NCBI RefSeq assembly: GCF_000367925.1
Contig: NZ_KB849175.1
Coordinates: forward strand, 397,395-461,394
Direction: 5' to 3'
Origin: Acinetobacter bohemicus ANC 3994
Lineage (GTDB): Bacteria > Pseudomonadota > Gammaproteobacteria > Pseudomonadales > Moraxellaceae
DNA length: 64,000 nt
A model generated the notes under the pieces. That model made no database searches, was not told the origin of the DNA, and was given only the letters and a program-made list of their open reading frames with translations. This document shows, piece after piece, positions 17,167 through 26,395 of this stretch. Numbering within the stretch: the first letter of the stretch is position 1; each line of letters starts with the position of its first letter. Made by a program: the position numbers and the translations under genes.

Positions 17167-18372
17167 TTAAGCTGCTGTTTGTAAGCGACGAACCAAAATC
17201 AACATGAAGATTGCTGAAATAACGATACAAGGGATAGCGGCTGAAATCACCCCTGCTGCACCAAAGCCCGCAGCAAGGAGCTGACCTGCAATTGCGGGTC
17301 CAAGCATTGCACCTACACGTCCTACGGCGGATGCCATACCCACGCCTGTTGCACGCACTTCAGTCGGGTAAACAATACTCCCGAACGCATACAGTACACC
17401 TTGGCAACCAATCACGAATGCACCAACCAATGCTGAAGCCATATACATTTGCGTCAATGAACTGGCTGCGTTTAAACAAAATAGACCCGCTAAAATGCCA
17501 CCGTACATCAAAATAATGACATAGGCTTTTTTCCAGCGGTCGGTTAACATGCCTAATACCACCGTACCCACTGTTGCACTTAGCATAAAGAAGAATTGTG
17601 CCGTACTGCCTTCTTTACGAGTAAAGCCCAGTTCCATAAACAATGAAGGCAACCAACTTAACATGATGTAAACCACCATCAAGGTAAAGAAGTAGCTCAC
17701 TGAAATTAAACAAGTACGCGCCACGTTATGACTATTAAATAAATCTTTAAAAGAACCTTGCGTTGCTGCTGTGGTTTCCACTGTATTTTTTGCTTTTAAA
17801 AATTCACGTGACTCAGGTAAAAACTTCATCATGATTGGAATCACAAAAATAGGCAGCAAACCACCTAAATAAAAAATGTTTTTCCAATTTGAACCAAAAT
17901 CTAAACTTGCAATGTATGACAAAATTGCAGCGCCTACAGGCATACCACAATACATGAGACCCACAGCACGTCCTCGGTTTTCAGCTTTAACTGCTTCAGA
18001 AGCAAGGGTAATTAAATTCGGCATTGCCGCACCTAAACCTGCACCCGCTAAAAAACGAACCAATAAAAGACTGTTAAAACTATTGACCCAGACCGTACAT
18101 AAAGTAAATAAGGCAAACACTGCAACCGAGCCAATCAATACCTTTTTACGACCAATACGATCTGAATATCGCCCACCAATCAGCGCTCCAGGTAATAAAC
18201 CTAAAATCCCTGCGCTAAAAAACACACCCAATTGCGAACTGTCTAAAGCAAAAGCTTCACGAATACCCGCCGCTGCAATGCCTGCTGCCTGAATATCCAA
18301 ACCTTCAATAACCGCAATTAAAAAGCAGATTGCCACCGTAATTGCAGCATGCCTGTTATCTGATCTTTCCAT
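17167..18372 (-). CDS. MFS aromatic-acid:H+ symporter, MhpT-like
   Basis: A 401-residue, 12-helix major facilitator transporter of the aromatic acid:H+ symporter family. The first helix carries EGLDIQAAGIAAAGI, followed by GILGLLPGALIGGRYSDRIGRKKVLIG, both close to E. coli MhpT (3-hydroxyphenylpropionate uptake). The second half has LTDRWKK and YPTEVRATGVGMASAVGRVGAMLGP. The substrate is inferred only from family. ATG at 18372 is preferred over an in-frame TTG six bases upstream because AGGGA lies seven bases before it. No catabolic genes are next to it. Confidence 0.85.
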   Translation of the reverse strand: MERSDNRHAAITVAICFLIAVIEGLDIQAAGIAAAGIREAFALDSSQLGVFFSAGILGLLPGALIGGRYSDRIGRKKVLIGSVAVFALFTLCTVWVNSFNSLLLVRFLAGAGLGAAMPNLITLASEAVKAENRGRAVGLMYCGMPVGAAILSYIASLDFGSNWKNIFYLGGLLPIFVIPIMMKFLPESREFLKAKNTVETTAATQGSFKDLFNSHNVARTCLISVSYFFTLMVVYIMLSWLPSLFMELGFTRKEGSTAQFFFMLSATVGTVVLGMLTDRWKKAYVIILMYGGILAGLFCLNAASSLTQMYMASALVGAFVIGCQGVLYAFGSIVYPTEVRATGVGMASAVGRVGAMLGPAIAGQLLAAGFGAAGVISAAIPCIVISAIFMLILVRRLQTAA

Positions 18373-19091
18373 TGGCAATTTCCCTATTCAATCAGTGTCC
18401 AAAATAGAACGCCATCATCCATGACTCAGGAAATTCAAATAACTACCAATAAGTGGAAGGATTTACACTGTATTAACAAAAATAATAGATATTTAACGTT
18501 TTTAATAAACATGACAAATAGTCGCAAAAACACTTAATCCGATAATCCTTACCGTAAAAAACTGACGTCTTTCTCTATAATTACAACTTTATAGACCGAT
18601 TTATAATGAAATAAAAAAATGGCAGTCATCGTTTTAACTGATTATTCTGCAACTTTTTAATACGGTTTTGCATAGATTAAATTCTTGTTTTATATAGCTT
18701 AAAAGTCTATGCTAAGCTTTATTAAATCTTAAATCCTGATGTTTTTACACGGAATTTTTACTGCTGTTGGCTTTAAAGTGCATATAGGACATTTTTACTG
18801 GTATTTTTTATGCAAAAATAGCCTGACACTTGCCATGATATTCATTAAAATTTTAGGGCTAAAGATTTTTTTAACATAACTTTGCTATATTTATTTTAAC
18901 GACTTTGCATAAAGTTTTTATATGCTTTGACCAAAGCATATTGTTCTTCATCGTTTGTTCGTTCATAATTTGCATAAGCATTATTCAATTCACTTCAATC
19001 GTATTGAAATTGCTATAAATCAAAATACGCACCCATCCAAATTTATGTTTTTCTACCTCTGCCGGATGGACAAATAGGATATTTTTTTAAA
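18373..19091. other. Long AT-rich intergenic region before dapA
   Basis: About 720 bases with no credible ORF, tRNA or transposon. It contains a 22-bp palindrome (18920-18941), a TTCAAT-CGT-ATTGAA palindrome near 18993-19007, and a CCATCC...GGATGG pair close to the dapA start that could fold in the leader. Several TATAAT-like boxes occur, as expected in such AT-rich sequence. I see no lysine-riboswitch features. Confidence 0.45.
18920..18941. promoter_or_regulatory. Candidate operator palindrome upstream of dapA
   Basis: ATATGCTTTG and CAAAGCATAT are perfect inverted 10-mers separated by two bases. The size and symmetry suit a dimeric DNA-binding protein. It lies about 150 bases before dapA. 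No T-run follows, so it is not a terminator. The regulator is unknown. Confidence 0.4.
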
Positions 19092-19991
19092 ATGACTCAG
19101 CAAGCACAGATCATCCAAGGTTCAATTGTCGCAATCGTCACTCCGATGTTTGAAGATGGCAGCGTAGATTGGAAGGGTCTAGAAAAGCTCGTTGAGTGGC
19201 ATATTGCACAAGGCACCAACAGTATTGTTGCGGTGGGTACGACAGGCGAAGCATCGACTTTAAGTCTGGCTGAACATAAACAAGTGATTAAAGAAATCGT
19301 TCGTGTAGCCAACAAACGTATTCCTATCATTGCAGGTACGGGTGCGAACTCGACCCATGAAGCAATCGAACTCACCAAAGAAGCGAAAGAGCTGGGTGCC
19401 GATGCCGCATTGTTAGTGACTCCGTACTATAATAAACCCACTCAAGAAGGTTTATATCAGCATTACAAAGCGATTGCTGAAGCAGTTGATCTACCTCAAA
19501 TTCTTTATAATGTCCCTGGCCGTACTGGCGTAGACATGCTCAATGAAACCGTGATTCGTCTGGCTGATATCCCACAAATTGTTGGCATTAAAGATGCCAC
19601 AGGTGATGTACCCCGTGGTCAAGCGCTCATTGAAGGATTACACGGTAAAGAAATGACCGTTTACTCTGGTGATGATGCAACGGCTTATCAGCTGATCGCG
19701 CTAGGCGCACTAGGCAACATCTCTGTAACGGCAAATGTCGCACCGAAAGAAATGAGCCAAATTTGTGCTGCGGCCATTTCAGGTGATGCAGAACGTGCTG
19801 AAGCGTTGAACAACGAAATTGCAAATTTACACAATATTCTATTTTGTGAATCCAACCCAATTCCTGTGAAATGGGCACTCCATGAAATGGGCTTAATTGG
19901 TACGGGTATTCGTTTACCATTAACTCCTCTTGCAGAACAATATCGCACACCGTTGCGTGAAGCACTCAACGCTTCGGGTGTCATTCAATAA
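19092..19991 (+). CDS. dapA: 4-hydroxy-tetrahydrodipicolinate synthase
   Basis: Condenses pyruvate with aspartate semialdehyde, the first committed step to diaminopimelate and lysine. The protein is 299 residues with a TIM-barrel lyase fold. Family marks are GTTGEASTLSLAEH, the Tyr in LLVTPYYNKPTQEG, NVPGRTGVDM, and the Schiff-base Lys in IVGIKDATGD (about residue 164). It is followed 13 bases later by a BamC-like gene and then purC, the same order as in E. coli, so dapA-bamC-purC probably form one transcript ending at 21412. Confidence 0.97.
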   Translation: MTQQAQIIQGSIVAIVTPMFEDGSVDWKGLEKLVEWHIAQGTNSIVAVGTTGEASTLSLAEHKQVIKEIVRVANKRIPIIAGTGANSTHEAIELTKEAKELGADAALLVTPYYNKPTQEGLYQHYKAIAEAVDLPQILYNVPGRTGVDMLNETVIRLADIPQIVGIKDATGDVPRGQALIEGLHGKEMTVYSGDDATAYQLIALGALGNISVTANVAPKEMSQICAAAISGDAERAEALNNEIANLHNILFCESNPIPVKWALHEMGLIGTGIRLPLTPLAEQYRTPLREALNASGVIQ

Positions 19992-20004
19992 AGAGCACAA
20001 CACT

Positions 20005-20610
20005 ATGCAATTACGTTTTGGTTTAACCCTTGCACTTTCAGCATTTGGTTTAATGGGTTGTAGTTCTATGGGAATCAACAATGGTTCTCTGGATTATAAA
20101 AATACTGCATCCCTTGAACCCCTGAAATATCCTGAAGGCTCAATGGTTCGACCTGCAACGCCATTGTACCCAGCTCCAAAGGTTGACCCTCTTGCTCTTG
20201 AACACGCACCTAAATTGGAAAATAAAAAGGGCAACCGTTTTGCGATTCCCCGTCCAAATCAAGTGCAAGAAAACAGCTTAATCAATAGTCAAGCGGACAG
20301 TAGCAATGTCAGTCGTCCACAACTTGTTCGTGATGGAAATCAAAATCCGTTACTCAAAATTGATGGAAATTCTGCTACAATTTGGCAGTACACACTTGCC
20401 ACCCTCAGCAGCCTTAACCATAACATTGTTGGTCAGAGCAAAAATCGTTACGAAGTAACCATTAAAGTCGACCAGAAAGTGTATGTATTAAGACTGACAT
20501 CTGTCGGTTCAAGTAACAACCTAGCCGTGTTCAATGCCGATAATAGCTTTGCAGACCAAGAAATCGCTGCTGAACTATTAACCCAGATTTACCAAAATTG
20601 GCCAGCCTAG
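20005..20610 (+). CDS. bamC: BamC-like outer-membrane lipoprotein
   Basis: A 201-residue lipoprotein between dapA and purC, the position of bamC (nlpB) in E. coli. The signal MQLRFGLTLALSAFGLMGC has lipobox LMGC. An extended Pro-rich N-terminal part (YPEGSMVRPATPLYPAP) is followed by one compact domain (about 105-200). BamC would be a non-essential part of the outer-membrane beta-barrel assembly machine. E. coli BamC is longer (about 344 residues) and has two helix-grip domains, so this is a shortened relative, identified mainly by context. The ATG at 20005 starts the signal peptide. Confidence 0.7.
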   Translation: MQLRFGLTLALSAFGLMGCSSMGINNGSLDYKNTASLEPLKYPEGSMVRPATPLYPAPKVDPLALEHAPKLENKKGNRFAIPRPNQVQENSLINSQADSSNVSRPQLVRDGNQNPLLKIDGNSATIWQYTLATLSSLNHNIVGQSKNRYEVTIKVDQKVYVLRLTSVGSSNNLAVFNADNSFADQEIAAELLTQIYQNWPA

Positions 20611-20646
20611 TCGTACTAGGCATTTTTTTTTGAAAAAGGTTCCCCC

Positions 20647-21366
20647 ATGTTGAAACAAACCTTGCTCTATACTGGTAAAGCGAAATCTGTTTATGAAACA
20701 GACAGTGAAGATCACCTGATTTTAGTCTTTCGTGATGATGCCTCTGCGTTTAATGGCGAAAAAATCGAACAACTAGATCGCAAAGGCAAGGTTAATAACC
20801 GTTTCAACGCCTTTATCATGGAAAAATTGGCTGCTGCTGGCATTGAAACTCACTTTGAAAAACTTCTTTCTCCGACTGAAGTGCTGGTGAAAAAATTGCA
20901 CATGGTTCCGGTTGAATGTGTCATTCGTAACTACGCAGCAGGTAGCTTGTGCCGTCGTTTAGGTGTTGAAGAAGGTAAAGAGTTAACACCTCCTACTTTC
21001 GAATTGTTCTTCAAAGACGATGCGCTTGGCGATCCAATGGTCAATGAATCTCAAGCCATTGCTTTAGGTTGGGCGACTGCCGAACAACTTGCACAAATGC
21101 AAGTACTGACTTACAAAGTAAACGACGTACTGAAAGATTTGTTCGACAAAGGCAATATGCTTCTTGTTGACTTCAAACTTGAATTTGGCGTGTTCCACGA
21201 CCGTATTGTTCTTGGTGATGAATTCTCTCCAGACGGTTGCCGTCTATGGGACAAAGACACTAAAAAGAAACTCGACAAAGACCGTTTCCGTCAAGGTTTA
21301 GGCGGTGTAGTTGAAGCGTATGAAGAAGTGGCTACACGTTTAGGTATCGATCTTTCTGATATCTAA
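20647..21366 (+). CDS. purC: SAICAR synthase
   Basis: Phosphoribosylaminoimidazole-succinocarboxamide synthase, an ATP-dependent ligase in purine synthesis. The 239-residue protein has the family N-terminus LLYTGKAKSVYETD, then FRDDASAFNGEK, the segment PVECVIRNYAAGSLCRRLG and the signature LVDFKLEFG with GDEFSPDGCRLWD. The length is typical. It is the last gene of the dapA unit and is followed by a strong terminator. Confidence 0.97.
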   Translation: MLKQTLLYTGKAKSVYETDSEDHLILVFRDDASAFNGEKIEQLDRKGKVNNRFNAFIMEKLAAAGIETHFEKLLSPTEVLVKKLHMVPVECVIRNYAAGSLCRRLGVEEGKELTPPTFELFFKDDALGDPMVNESQAIALGWATAEQLAQMQVLTYKVNDVLKDLFDKGNMLLVDFKLEFGVFHDRIVLGDEFSPDGCRLWDKDTKKKLDKDRFRQGLGGVVEAYEEVATRLGIDLSDI

Positions 21367-21381
21367 TTCGTATGCTGATGC

Positions 21382-21412
21382 AAAAAACCGAGCCTGCTGG
21401 CTCGGTTTTTTT
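21382..21412 (+). terminator. Terminator of dapA-bamC-purC
   Basis: ACCGAGCC and GGCTCGGT form a GC-rich stem with loop TGCT, flanked by A-run and T-run. Confidence 0.9.
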
Positions 21413-21471
21413 ATAACGCTGACTGCTCACAACGATCGGATAAATGAATTTATTTAATAAAAATGATCGTT

Positions 21472-21500
21472 TTTACAAAATTCAGTTAGCGCGCTAAAAT
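21472..21500 (+). promoter_or_regulatory. Predicted sigma-70 promoter of a candidate sRNA
   Basis: TTTACA (-35, 21472-21477) and TAAAAT (-10, 21495-21500) are separated by exactly 17 bases. The predicted transcription start is near 21507. It lies downstream of the purC terminator and faces away from purC, toward two successive terminators with no gene in between. Confidence 0.55.
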
Positions 21501-21506
21501 AATCCT

Positions 21507-21605
21507 ATAGCAGACCAGATCAGCTTTAAGGCTGTGAAACCCAATTTAATTGGCTCAACCGTTATTCCTAAAGGATGTCTTCTCCCAATTTCGGACATCC
21601 TTTTT
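21507..21605 (+). ncRNA. Candidate small RNA, about 100 nt
   Basis: A predicted transcript that starts after a good sigma-70 promoter and ends at a Rho-independent terminator (AAGGATGTC paired with GACATCCTT at 21571-21602, then T residues). Internal hairpins are possible at CAGC-TTTAAG-GCTG and CCAATT-TA-ATTGG, and CCCAATTT occurs twice, once in a predicted loop. No reading frame of note lies inside. A second terminator follows directly. Both point away from rarA, which is convergent. I cannot match it to a named RNA family. Confidence 0.5.
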
Positions 21606-21639
21606 AGCCCAACTCATTGCTGAGTTGGGCTTTTTTTTT
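21606..21639 (+). terminator. Second tandem terminator
   Basis: AGCCCAACTCA and TGAGTTGGGCT form an 11-bp stem with loop TTGC, followed by nine T. On the opposite strand it would be followed by A, so it serves rightward transcription, i.e. the candidate sRNA. Confidence 0.85.
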
Positions 21640-21641
21640 AT

Positions 21642-22916
21642 TTATTGCCGTTGCTGTTCTTGCTGCCAACGGCGTTGTTGTAAGCGCTCACCTTCTACTT
21701 CGCGTTTATTACGTGCTGACTCATATAATTTTGTGCCTTTTAATTCAGGTGGCAGATATTCTTGCAGAATAAAATGCTCAGGATAATTATGTGGATATAA
21801 ATAATCTACCCCATAACCCTGCTCTTTCATCAACTGGGTCGGTGCATTTCTTAAATGCAAGGGTACAGGTAAATTAGCGGTCTTTTCAGCTAAATCCAAA
21901 GCTTTATTAATCGCTAAATAGGTGCTGTTACTCTTGGCACTGGTGGCCAAATACACGGCACATTGGCCCAAAATAATTCGGCATTCTGGCATGCCTACCG
22001 CTTGAACCGAACGGAAGCATTCACCCGCCAGCAACAAGGCATTTGGGTTAGAATTGCCAATATCTTCCGAGGCTGCTATTAACATACGGCGGGCAATAAA
22101 AACGGGATCTTCACCGCCTTTGAGCATACGTGCCATCCAGTATAAAGTCGCATCTGGATCACTGCCGCGAATAGACTTAATAAATGCCGACACCAAATCA
22201 TAATGCTGCTCACCCGATTTGTCATAACGGGCAATATTTTGCTGGGCGACTTTCACCACCACGGCATTGGTAATGCTATTTTCCAAGTCTGGTTCAAAAG
22301 TACTGGCAATCAGATCCAAGAGATTGAGTGCCTTACGTGCATCTCCAGCAGCAAATTGGATCAATGCCTCATATTCTTCAATTTGAATATAGCGCTGTTT
22401 TAAAAAATCATCATTTTGCAATGCTTGATTTAACAAGGTCTGAATAGCAGCGTCGGTTAATGCATTTAAGCTATAGACCTGACAACGCGACAACAATGCA
22501 TTATTGACTTCAAAAGAAGGGTTTTCAGTGGTCGCGCCAATTAAGGTAATTTTGCCTTTTTCCACAGCATTGAGTAATGCATCTTGTTGTGATTTATTAA
22601 AGCGATGAATTTCATCAATAAAAACCACAGGTGTCAGTAAATCACCACTTTCAGCAATGACTTCACGAAGTTCTTTCACCCCAGTATTGAGTGCCGATAG
22701 ACTGACGAAAGGCCGATCAACCGCTTGTGCCAAAAGCAAAGCAATAGTGGTTTTTCCAACACCTGGCGGGCCCCAAAAAATAATAGAAGGCAAATGCCCC
22801 TGATCAATCATTTGGCGTAACGGTGCTTGGGCGCCTAACAAATGCTCTTGCCCGATAATTTCGGATAAATCACGTGGGCGGAGCCGTTCAGGAAGAGGAA
22901 TATTACTGTCTGACAT
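21642..22916 (-). CDS. rarA: Replication-associated recombination protein A (AAA+ ATPase)
   Basis: A clamp-loader-like ATPase that acts at stalled replication forks. The protein is 424 residues. It starts PLPERLRPRDLSEIIGQEHLLG, then Walker A GPPGVGKTT (about residues 51-59), Walker B VFIDEIHRFNKSQQD, sensor-1 region LIGATTENPSFEVN and the C-terminal tetramerisation domain with LQEYLPPELKGTKLYE. The length is close to the E. coli protein. It is convergent with the sRNA candidate; only two bases separate the second terminator from its stop. Confidence 0.95.
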   Translation of the reverse strand: MSDSNIPLPERLRPRDLSEIIGQEHLLGAQAPLRQMIDQGHLPSIIFWGPPGVGKTTIALLLAQAVDRPFVSLSALNTGVKELREVIAESGDLLTPVVFIDEIHRFNKSQQDALLNAVEKGKITLIGATTENPSFEVNNALLSRCQVYSLNALTDAAIQTLLNQALQNDDFLKQRYIQIEEYEALIQFAAGDARKALNLLDLIASTFEPDLENSITNAVVVKVAQQNIARYDKSGEQHYDLVSAFIKSIRGSDPDATLYWMARMLKGGEDPVFIARRMLIAASEDIGNSNPNALLLAGECFRSVQAVGMPECRIILGQCAVYLATSAKSNSTYLAINKALDLAEKTANLPVPLHLRNAPTQLMKEQGYGVDYLYPHNYPEHFILQEYLPPELKGTKLYESARNKREVEGERLQQRRWQQEQQRQ

Positions 22917-23208
22917 CTTGTTATTTCTTTACTGTGCTTCAAACCAGTCTACTATGTAATTTTGCGATCGCGTATTTCAATTTAAGGCTTTTACAAAAAA
23001 ATCATATCGCTTTTTTTTAAGTTTATGCCATATTATTGTGAATGATCTGCATCTGCATTGAAATAAAATAAAGTCGACTTACTGTGATTATAGATTAAAA
23101 AAACCTACGCTTAATAATTCTACTTTTTATCAAAAAAGTATATAATTATTATGTGAATAGCATCACATTTTCCTCATTACTATGGTCATTTTAAAATGGG
23201 TAAGCTGT

Positions 23209-25359
23209 ATGAAATATATTTTCAAAAACAAGCTAGTACCTCTTAGGCAGGAGTTTAATATTCAGCTTGACCATATGAATGCAGCAAGTAAGGTTCAATT
23301 ACATACAGAAAATTTAATGTCCCAAGCCTTATTAGATGAATTACCCCAACTCATTTGGGTGAAAAGCAAACAAAATCAATATTATTATAATCAAGCAATG
23401 TGCCAATATATTGGTAAAAATCTCAATCAACAGGATATCAATTTTTGGCAAAAATTTGTTCATCCAGAAGATTTTGAACACTTCATTGTTTTATGGCAAC
23501 ACTCATTACTGACACAACAAGATTTTGAAAAAGAGTGTCGGATTAAGCATGCGCAAAAAGGATATCGCTTTTGTTTAATTTCCGTACAACATCAGCATAA
23601 AAATTTAAACAATTTTGCCTGGATGGTCACCGTTACCGATATACATGAGCATTATTTAAAACAGCTTCAACTGACTCAACAAATCACCGCACAGAACCAA
23701 ATGTTAGATGCAAGTCTAGATGGCATTAACATGTTAACTGCGGATGGTCTGGTCAGTTATATGAATCGCTCAGCTTGTCTTGCACTCAATATATCCGTCA
23801 ATGAAAAAAAATGGGGCATGCCTTGGTTAAACTTATTGCCTGAATCTATGCAAAATTCAGGACAACATGCGTTACATCATGCCCAAAAAGGAGAACATGC
23901 ACATTTTGATGGCGTAAAGGTGATTTCAGGTCAACCAGCGCAGTATTGGGATCATACCTTAACCCCGATACTGGATAAAAATGGCCTAACCCAAAGCATC
24001 CTCTGTGTTTCTCGTGATATTAGCCCACAAAAAATTGCTGAAAAGAAACTCAAACAAGTCATCGAATTAGATGAATTAACAGGTTTATATAACCGTCGGG
24101 CATTTAATAAAATTTTTAAAAAGACCATTCAAAATGCACGTCAACAGCAACAATCGGTTGGCTTTCTACTGATTGATTTAGATTATTTCAAACATATCAA
24201 CGACACTCTCGGTCATATTGCGGGCGATTATTTACTGCAAATTTTAGGTCAACGTTTAAGTGGTTGTTTTAAAAGTGGCGTCGTGGTTGCTCGATTAGGC
24301 GGTGATGAATTCGCGATTATTGTGCCCAACCTAAGCGATGAATCTGAATTACTACAGATTGCCAAAACAGCTCGATTACAACTCGATATCCCGATTTGTT
24401 ATGCGGGACAATATATCAACGGTGGCATGAGTACTGGCTGTGCAATTTACCCTCGGGATGCGCAAAATAGCTCAACCTTATTGCAATGTGCAGATGTTGC
24501 CTTGAATGATCTTAAAATCAGTGGCCGTGGCGGCATTCGGATGTTTAAGAGCAGCATGTTTAAAGCCATCGAGCTTGCCACCAAACAATTGGCCCTTGCT
24601 CGGGCAATCATTCAAAATGATAAAATCGTGCCGTTCTATCAGCCTAAAGTTCGTTTGACTGATGCTAAAGTGATTGGCTTTGAGGCTTTGCTGCGATGGT
24701 ACGATAAAGAAGGTCGAATACAACTGCCCTCGCATATTTTTTCATCTTTTCAAGATTATGAACTTGCGACGCGTATCAGCGAAATTATGCAATTAAAAGT
24801 CTTTCAAGATATGACGCAGTGGTTAGCCTCAGGCATGCAGCTTTTACCTATTTCAATTAATGCTGCACCGGTCGAATTCTTAAGAGATAATTATGCGGAA
24901 ACGCTCTTAAATCGACTGGCACAGTTTAATATTCCATATGACATGGTGGAAATCGAAATTACCGAGCAAAGCCTTTCAGAACGTGGCTCTGACTATGTCA
25001 TTCGTGCCCTTAATTTATTAAAGAAAGCCGGAATTCACATTTCATTAGATGACTTTGGTACCGGACATTCGTCTTTAACCCGCTTAAGAAATTATCCGGT
25101 CGACTGTCTTAAAATTGATCGCAACTTTATCGAAAATATGCATGATGATCCTTCCGCAATGGCAATTGTCAAAGCGATTAGCCAAATTGGTGCCAGCATT
25201 TCGTTAAATATATTGGTTGAAGGCATTGAGCATCTAGAACAATTAGATGCACTTAAAGCATGTGATTGTCATATTGGACAAGGCTTTTATTTTCATCGTC
25301 CAATGGCATTTGATCATATCACCGCATTATTACAGCCCATGGATGCAACTGATGCTTGA
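23209..25359 (+). CDS. PAS-PAS-GGDEF-EAL cyclic-di-GMP protein
   Basis: A 716-residue regulatory protein with two PAS-type sensor regions (about 40-160 and 165-280), a diguanylate cyclase domain (about 285-440) and an EAL phosphodiesterase domain (about 460-705). The GGDEF site is intact (ARLGGDEFAII). The upstream inhibitory RxxD position reads KSGV, so product inhibition is probably absent. The EAL domain keeps EALLRW, INAAP, EITEQS, LDDFGTGHSSL, KIDRNF and EGIEH, so it looks catalytic. There is no transmembrane segment. An in-frame ATG at 23182 would add nine residues; neither start has a strong ribosome-binding site. Confidence 0.92.
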   Translation: MKYIFKNKLVPLRQEFNIQLDHMNAASKVQLHTENLMSQALLDELPQLIWVKSKQNQYYYNQAMCQYIGKNLNQQDINFWQKFVHPEDFEHFIVLWQHSLLTQQDFEKECRIKHAQKGYRFCLISVQHQHKNLNNFAWMVTVTDIHEHYLKQLQLTQQITAQNQMLDASLDGINMLTADGLVSYMNRSACLALNISVNEKKWGMPWLNLLPESMQNSGQHALHHAQKGEHAHFDGVKVISGQPAQYWDHTLTPILDKNGLTQSILCVSRDISPQKIAEKKLKQVIELDELTGLYNRRAFNKIFKKTIQNARQQQQSVGFLLIDLDYFKHINDTLGHIAGDYLLQILGQRLSGCFKSGVVVARLGGDEFAIIVPNLSDESELLQIAKTARLQLDIPICYAGQYINGGMSTGCAIYPRDAQNSSTLLQCADVALNDLKISGRGGIRMFKSSMFKAIELATKQLALARAIIQNDKIVPFYQPKVRLTDAKVIGFEALLRWYDKEGRIQLPSHIFSSFQDYELATRISEIMQLKVFQDMTQWLASGMQLLPISINAAPVEFLRDNYAETLLNRLAQFNIPYDMVEIEITEQSLSERGSDYVIRALNLLKKAGIHISLDDFGTGHSSLTRLRNYPVDCLKIDRNFIENMHDDPSAMAIVKAISQIGASISLNILVEGIEHLEQLDALKACDCHIGQGFYFHRPMAFDHITALLQPMDATDA

Positions 25360-25478
25360 TCTGAAAGGGCTGCTCACCGATGTACCAATATATGGCAAAG
25401 GTAAATGTGTGAGCGCAATGTTGTATGACAAAACTTGATTCCATTGAGACCATAGACCGATAAACCCTTGGTGCCGCC

Positions 25479-25946
25479 ATGTATTTAATCAGTGCTTGTC
25501 TTGCAGGTCAGCCTGTACGTTATGATGGAAAATCATATGTGTATGAGCAAATTCAACAACTCATTCAACTTAAACAAATCATCACCGCCTGCCCTGAAGT
25601 TTTAGCCGGACTGCCCATTCCACGTAAACCCGCAGAAATTTTTGGGGGCACTGGAGAAGATGTGTTAGCCGGTCGTGCGCAAGTCATCGACCTAGATGGT
25701 GTTGATGTCACGCAGGTTTTTCTTGAGGGTGCCTATAAAACCTTAACTTTGGCACAGCAGCATCATGTATCTACGGTGGTGCTAAAAGAAAATAGCCCTT
25801 CCTGTGGGAGTCGCTTTATTTATGATGGCACTTTTTCCAATCAAAAAGTCAGTGCGATGGGCGTAACAACGGCCCTATTAAGACAACATGGTTTTAACGT
25901 GATCTCGGAAGCTACTTTTTTTGAATTATTAAACCCATCCGACTAG
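25479..25946 (+). CDS. DUF523 / TudS-like iron-sulfur protein
   Basis: A 155-residue DUF523 protein. Three conserved cysteines are visible: ISACLAG (residue 7), ITACPEV (about 39) and NSPSCGS (about 111). In the TudS thiouracil desulfidase group, which contains a DUF523 domain, such cysteines bind a [4Fe-4S] cluster, so thiolated nucleobase desulfuration is possible but not shown. The region VRYDGKSYVYEQIQ and IPRKPAEIFGG also fit the family. Its stop overlaps that of the convergent YcgN-family gene by four bases. Confidence 0.85.
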   Translation: MYLISACLAGQPVRYDGKSYVYEQIQQLIQLKQIITACPEVLAGLPIPRKPAEIFGGTGEDVLAGRAQVIDLDGVDVTQVFLEGAYKTLTLAQQHHVSTVVLKENSPSCGSRFIYDGTFSNQKVSAMGVTTALLRQHGFNVISEATFFELLNPSD

Positions 25947-26395
25947 CGTACCCAACGGACAATATAATCTTCAATCTCATCTTCATCGACTTCAACTTCG
26001 GAAATACAGCGACCTGCTGCCGATTTTCTGGCTTGGATCACACTGCTGCGTGTACCGGTATTTAGATAATGCCAAGAAGGTAATTTTTTCTGTTCTTTTA
26101 AACGGCGATAGGCACAACTTGCTGGCAGCCAGTGAATGGTCGCTAATTTTTCTGGGGTTAATTGAATACAATCCGGAACAAAATCAAGGCGCTGCGCATA
26201 ATTACTACACTGTGCAGTTTTGCAATCTAACAGTTTACAGGCCACTTTGGTATAGGCCACTTCTTGCAGTTCTTCATCTTCTAATTTAATTAAACAACAT
26301 AAACCACAGCCATCACATAATGCCTCCCATTCCGCACGATTAAGCTCAGCTAAAGGGTATTTTTTCCAGAATTGCGGACGTAATTGCTCGATCAT
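25943..26395 (-). CDS. YcgN-family cysteine-cluster protein (UPF0260)
   Basis: A 150-residue protein of the YcgN/UPF0260 family, function unknown. The Cys pattern LCDGCGLCCLIKLED (about residues 27-41) with CKLLDCKTAQCSNY further on is of the zinc/iron-binding CxxCxxCC type. The C-terminal segment IHWLPASCAYRRL...LPSWHYLNTG is family-typical. It is convergent with the DUF523 gene, and their 3' ends overlap by four bases. Confidence 0.88.
   Translation of the reverse strand: MIEQLRPQFWKKYPLAELNRAEWEALCDGCGLCCLIKLEDEELQEVAYTKVACKLLDCKTAQCSNYAQRLDFVPDCIQLTPEKLATIHWLPASCAYRRLKEQKKLPSWHYLNTGTRSSVIQARKSAAGRCISEVEVDEDEIEDYIVRWVR

Noticed and set aside
21550..21786. Plus-strand frame of 78 codons after purC
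   Set aside because: It runs across two terminator hairpins and the 3' end of rarA and has a Cys/Arg-rich composition typical of a reverse-strand shadow.
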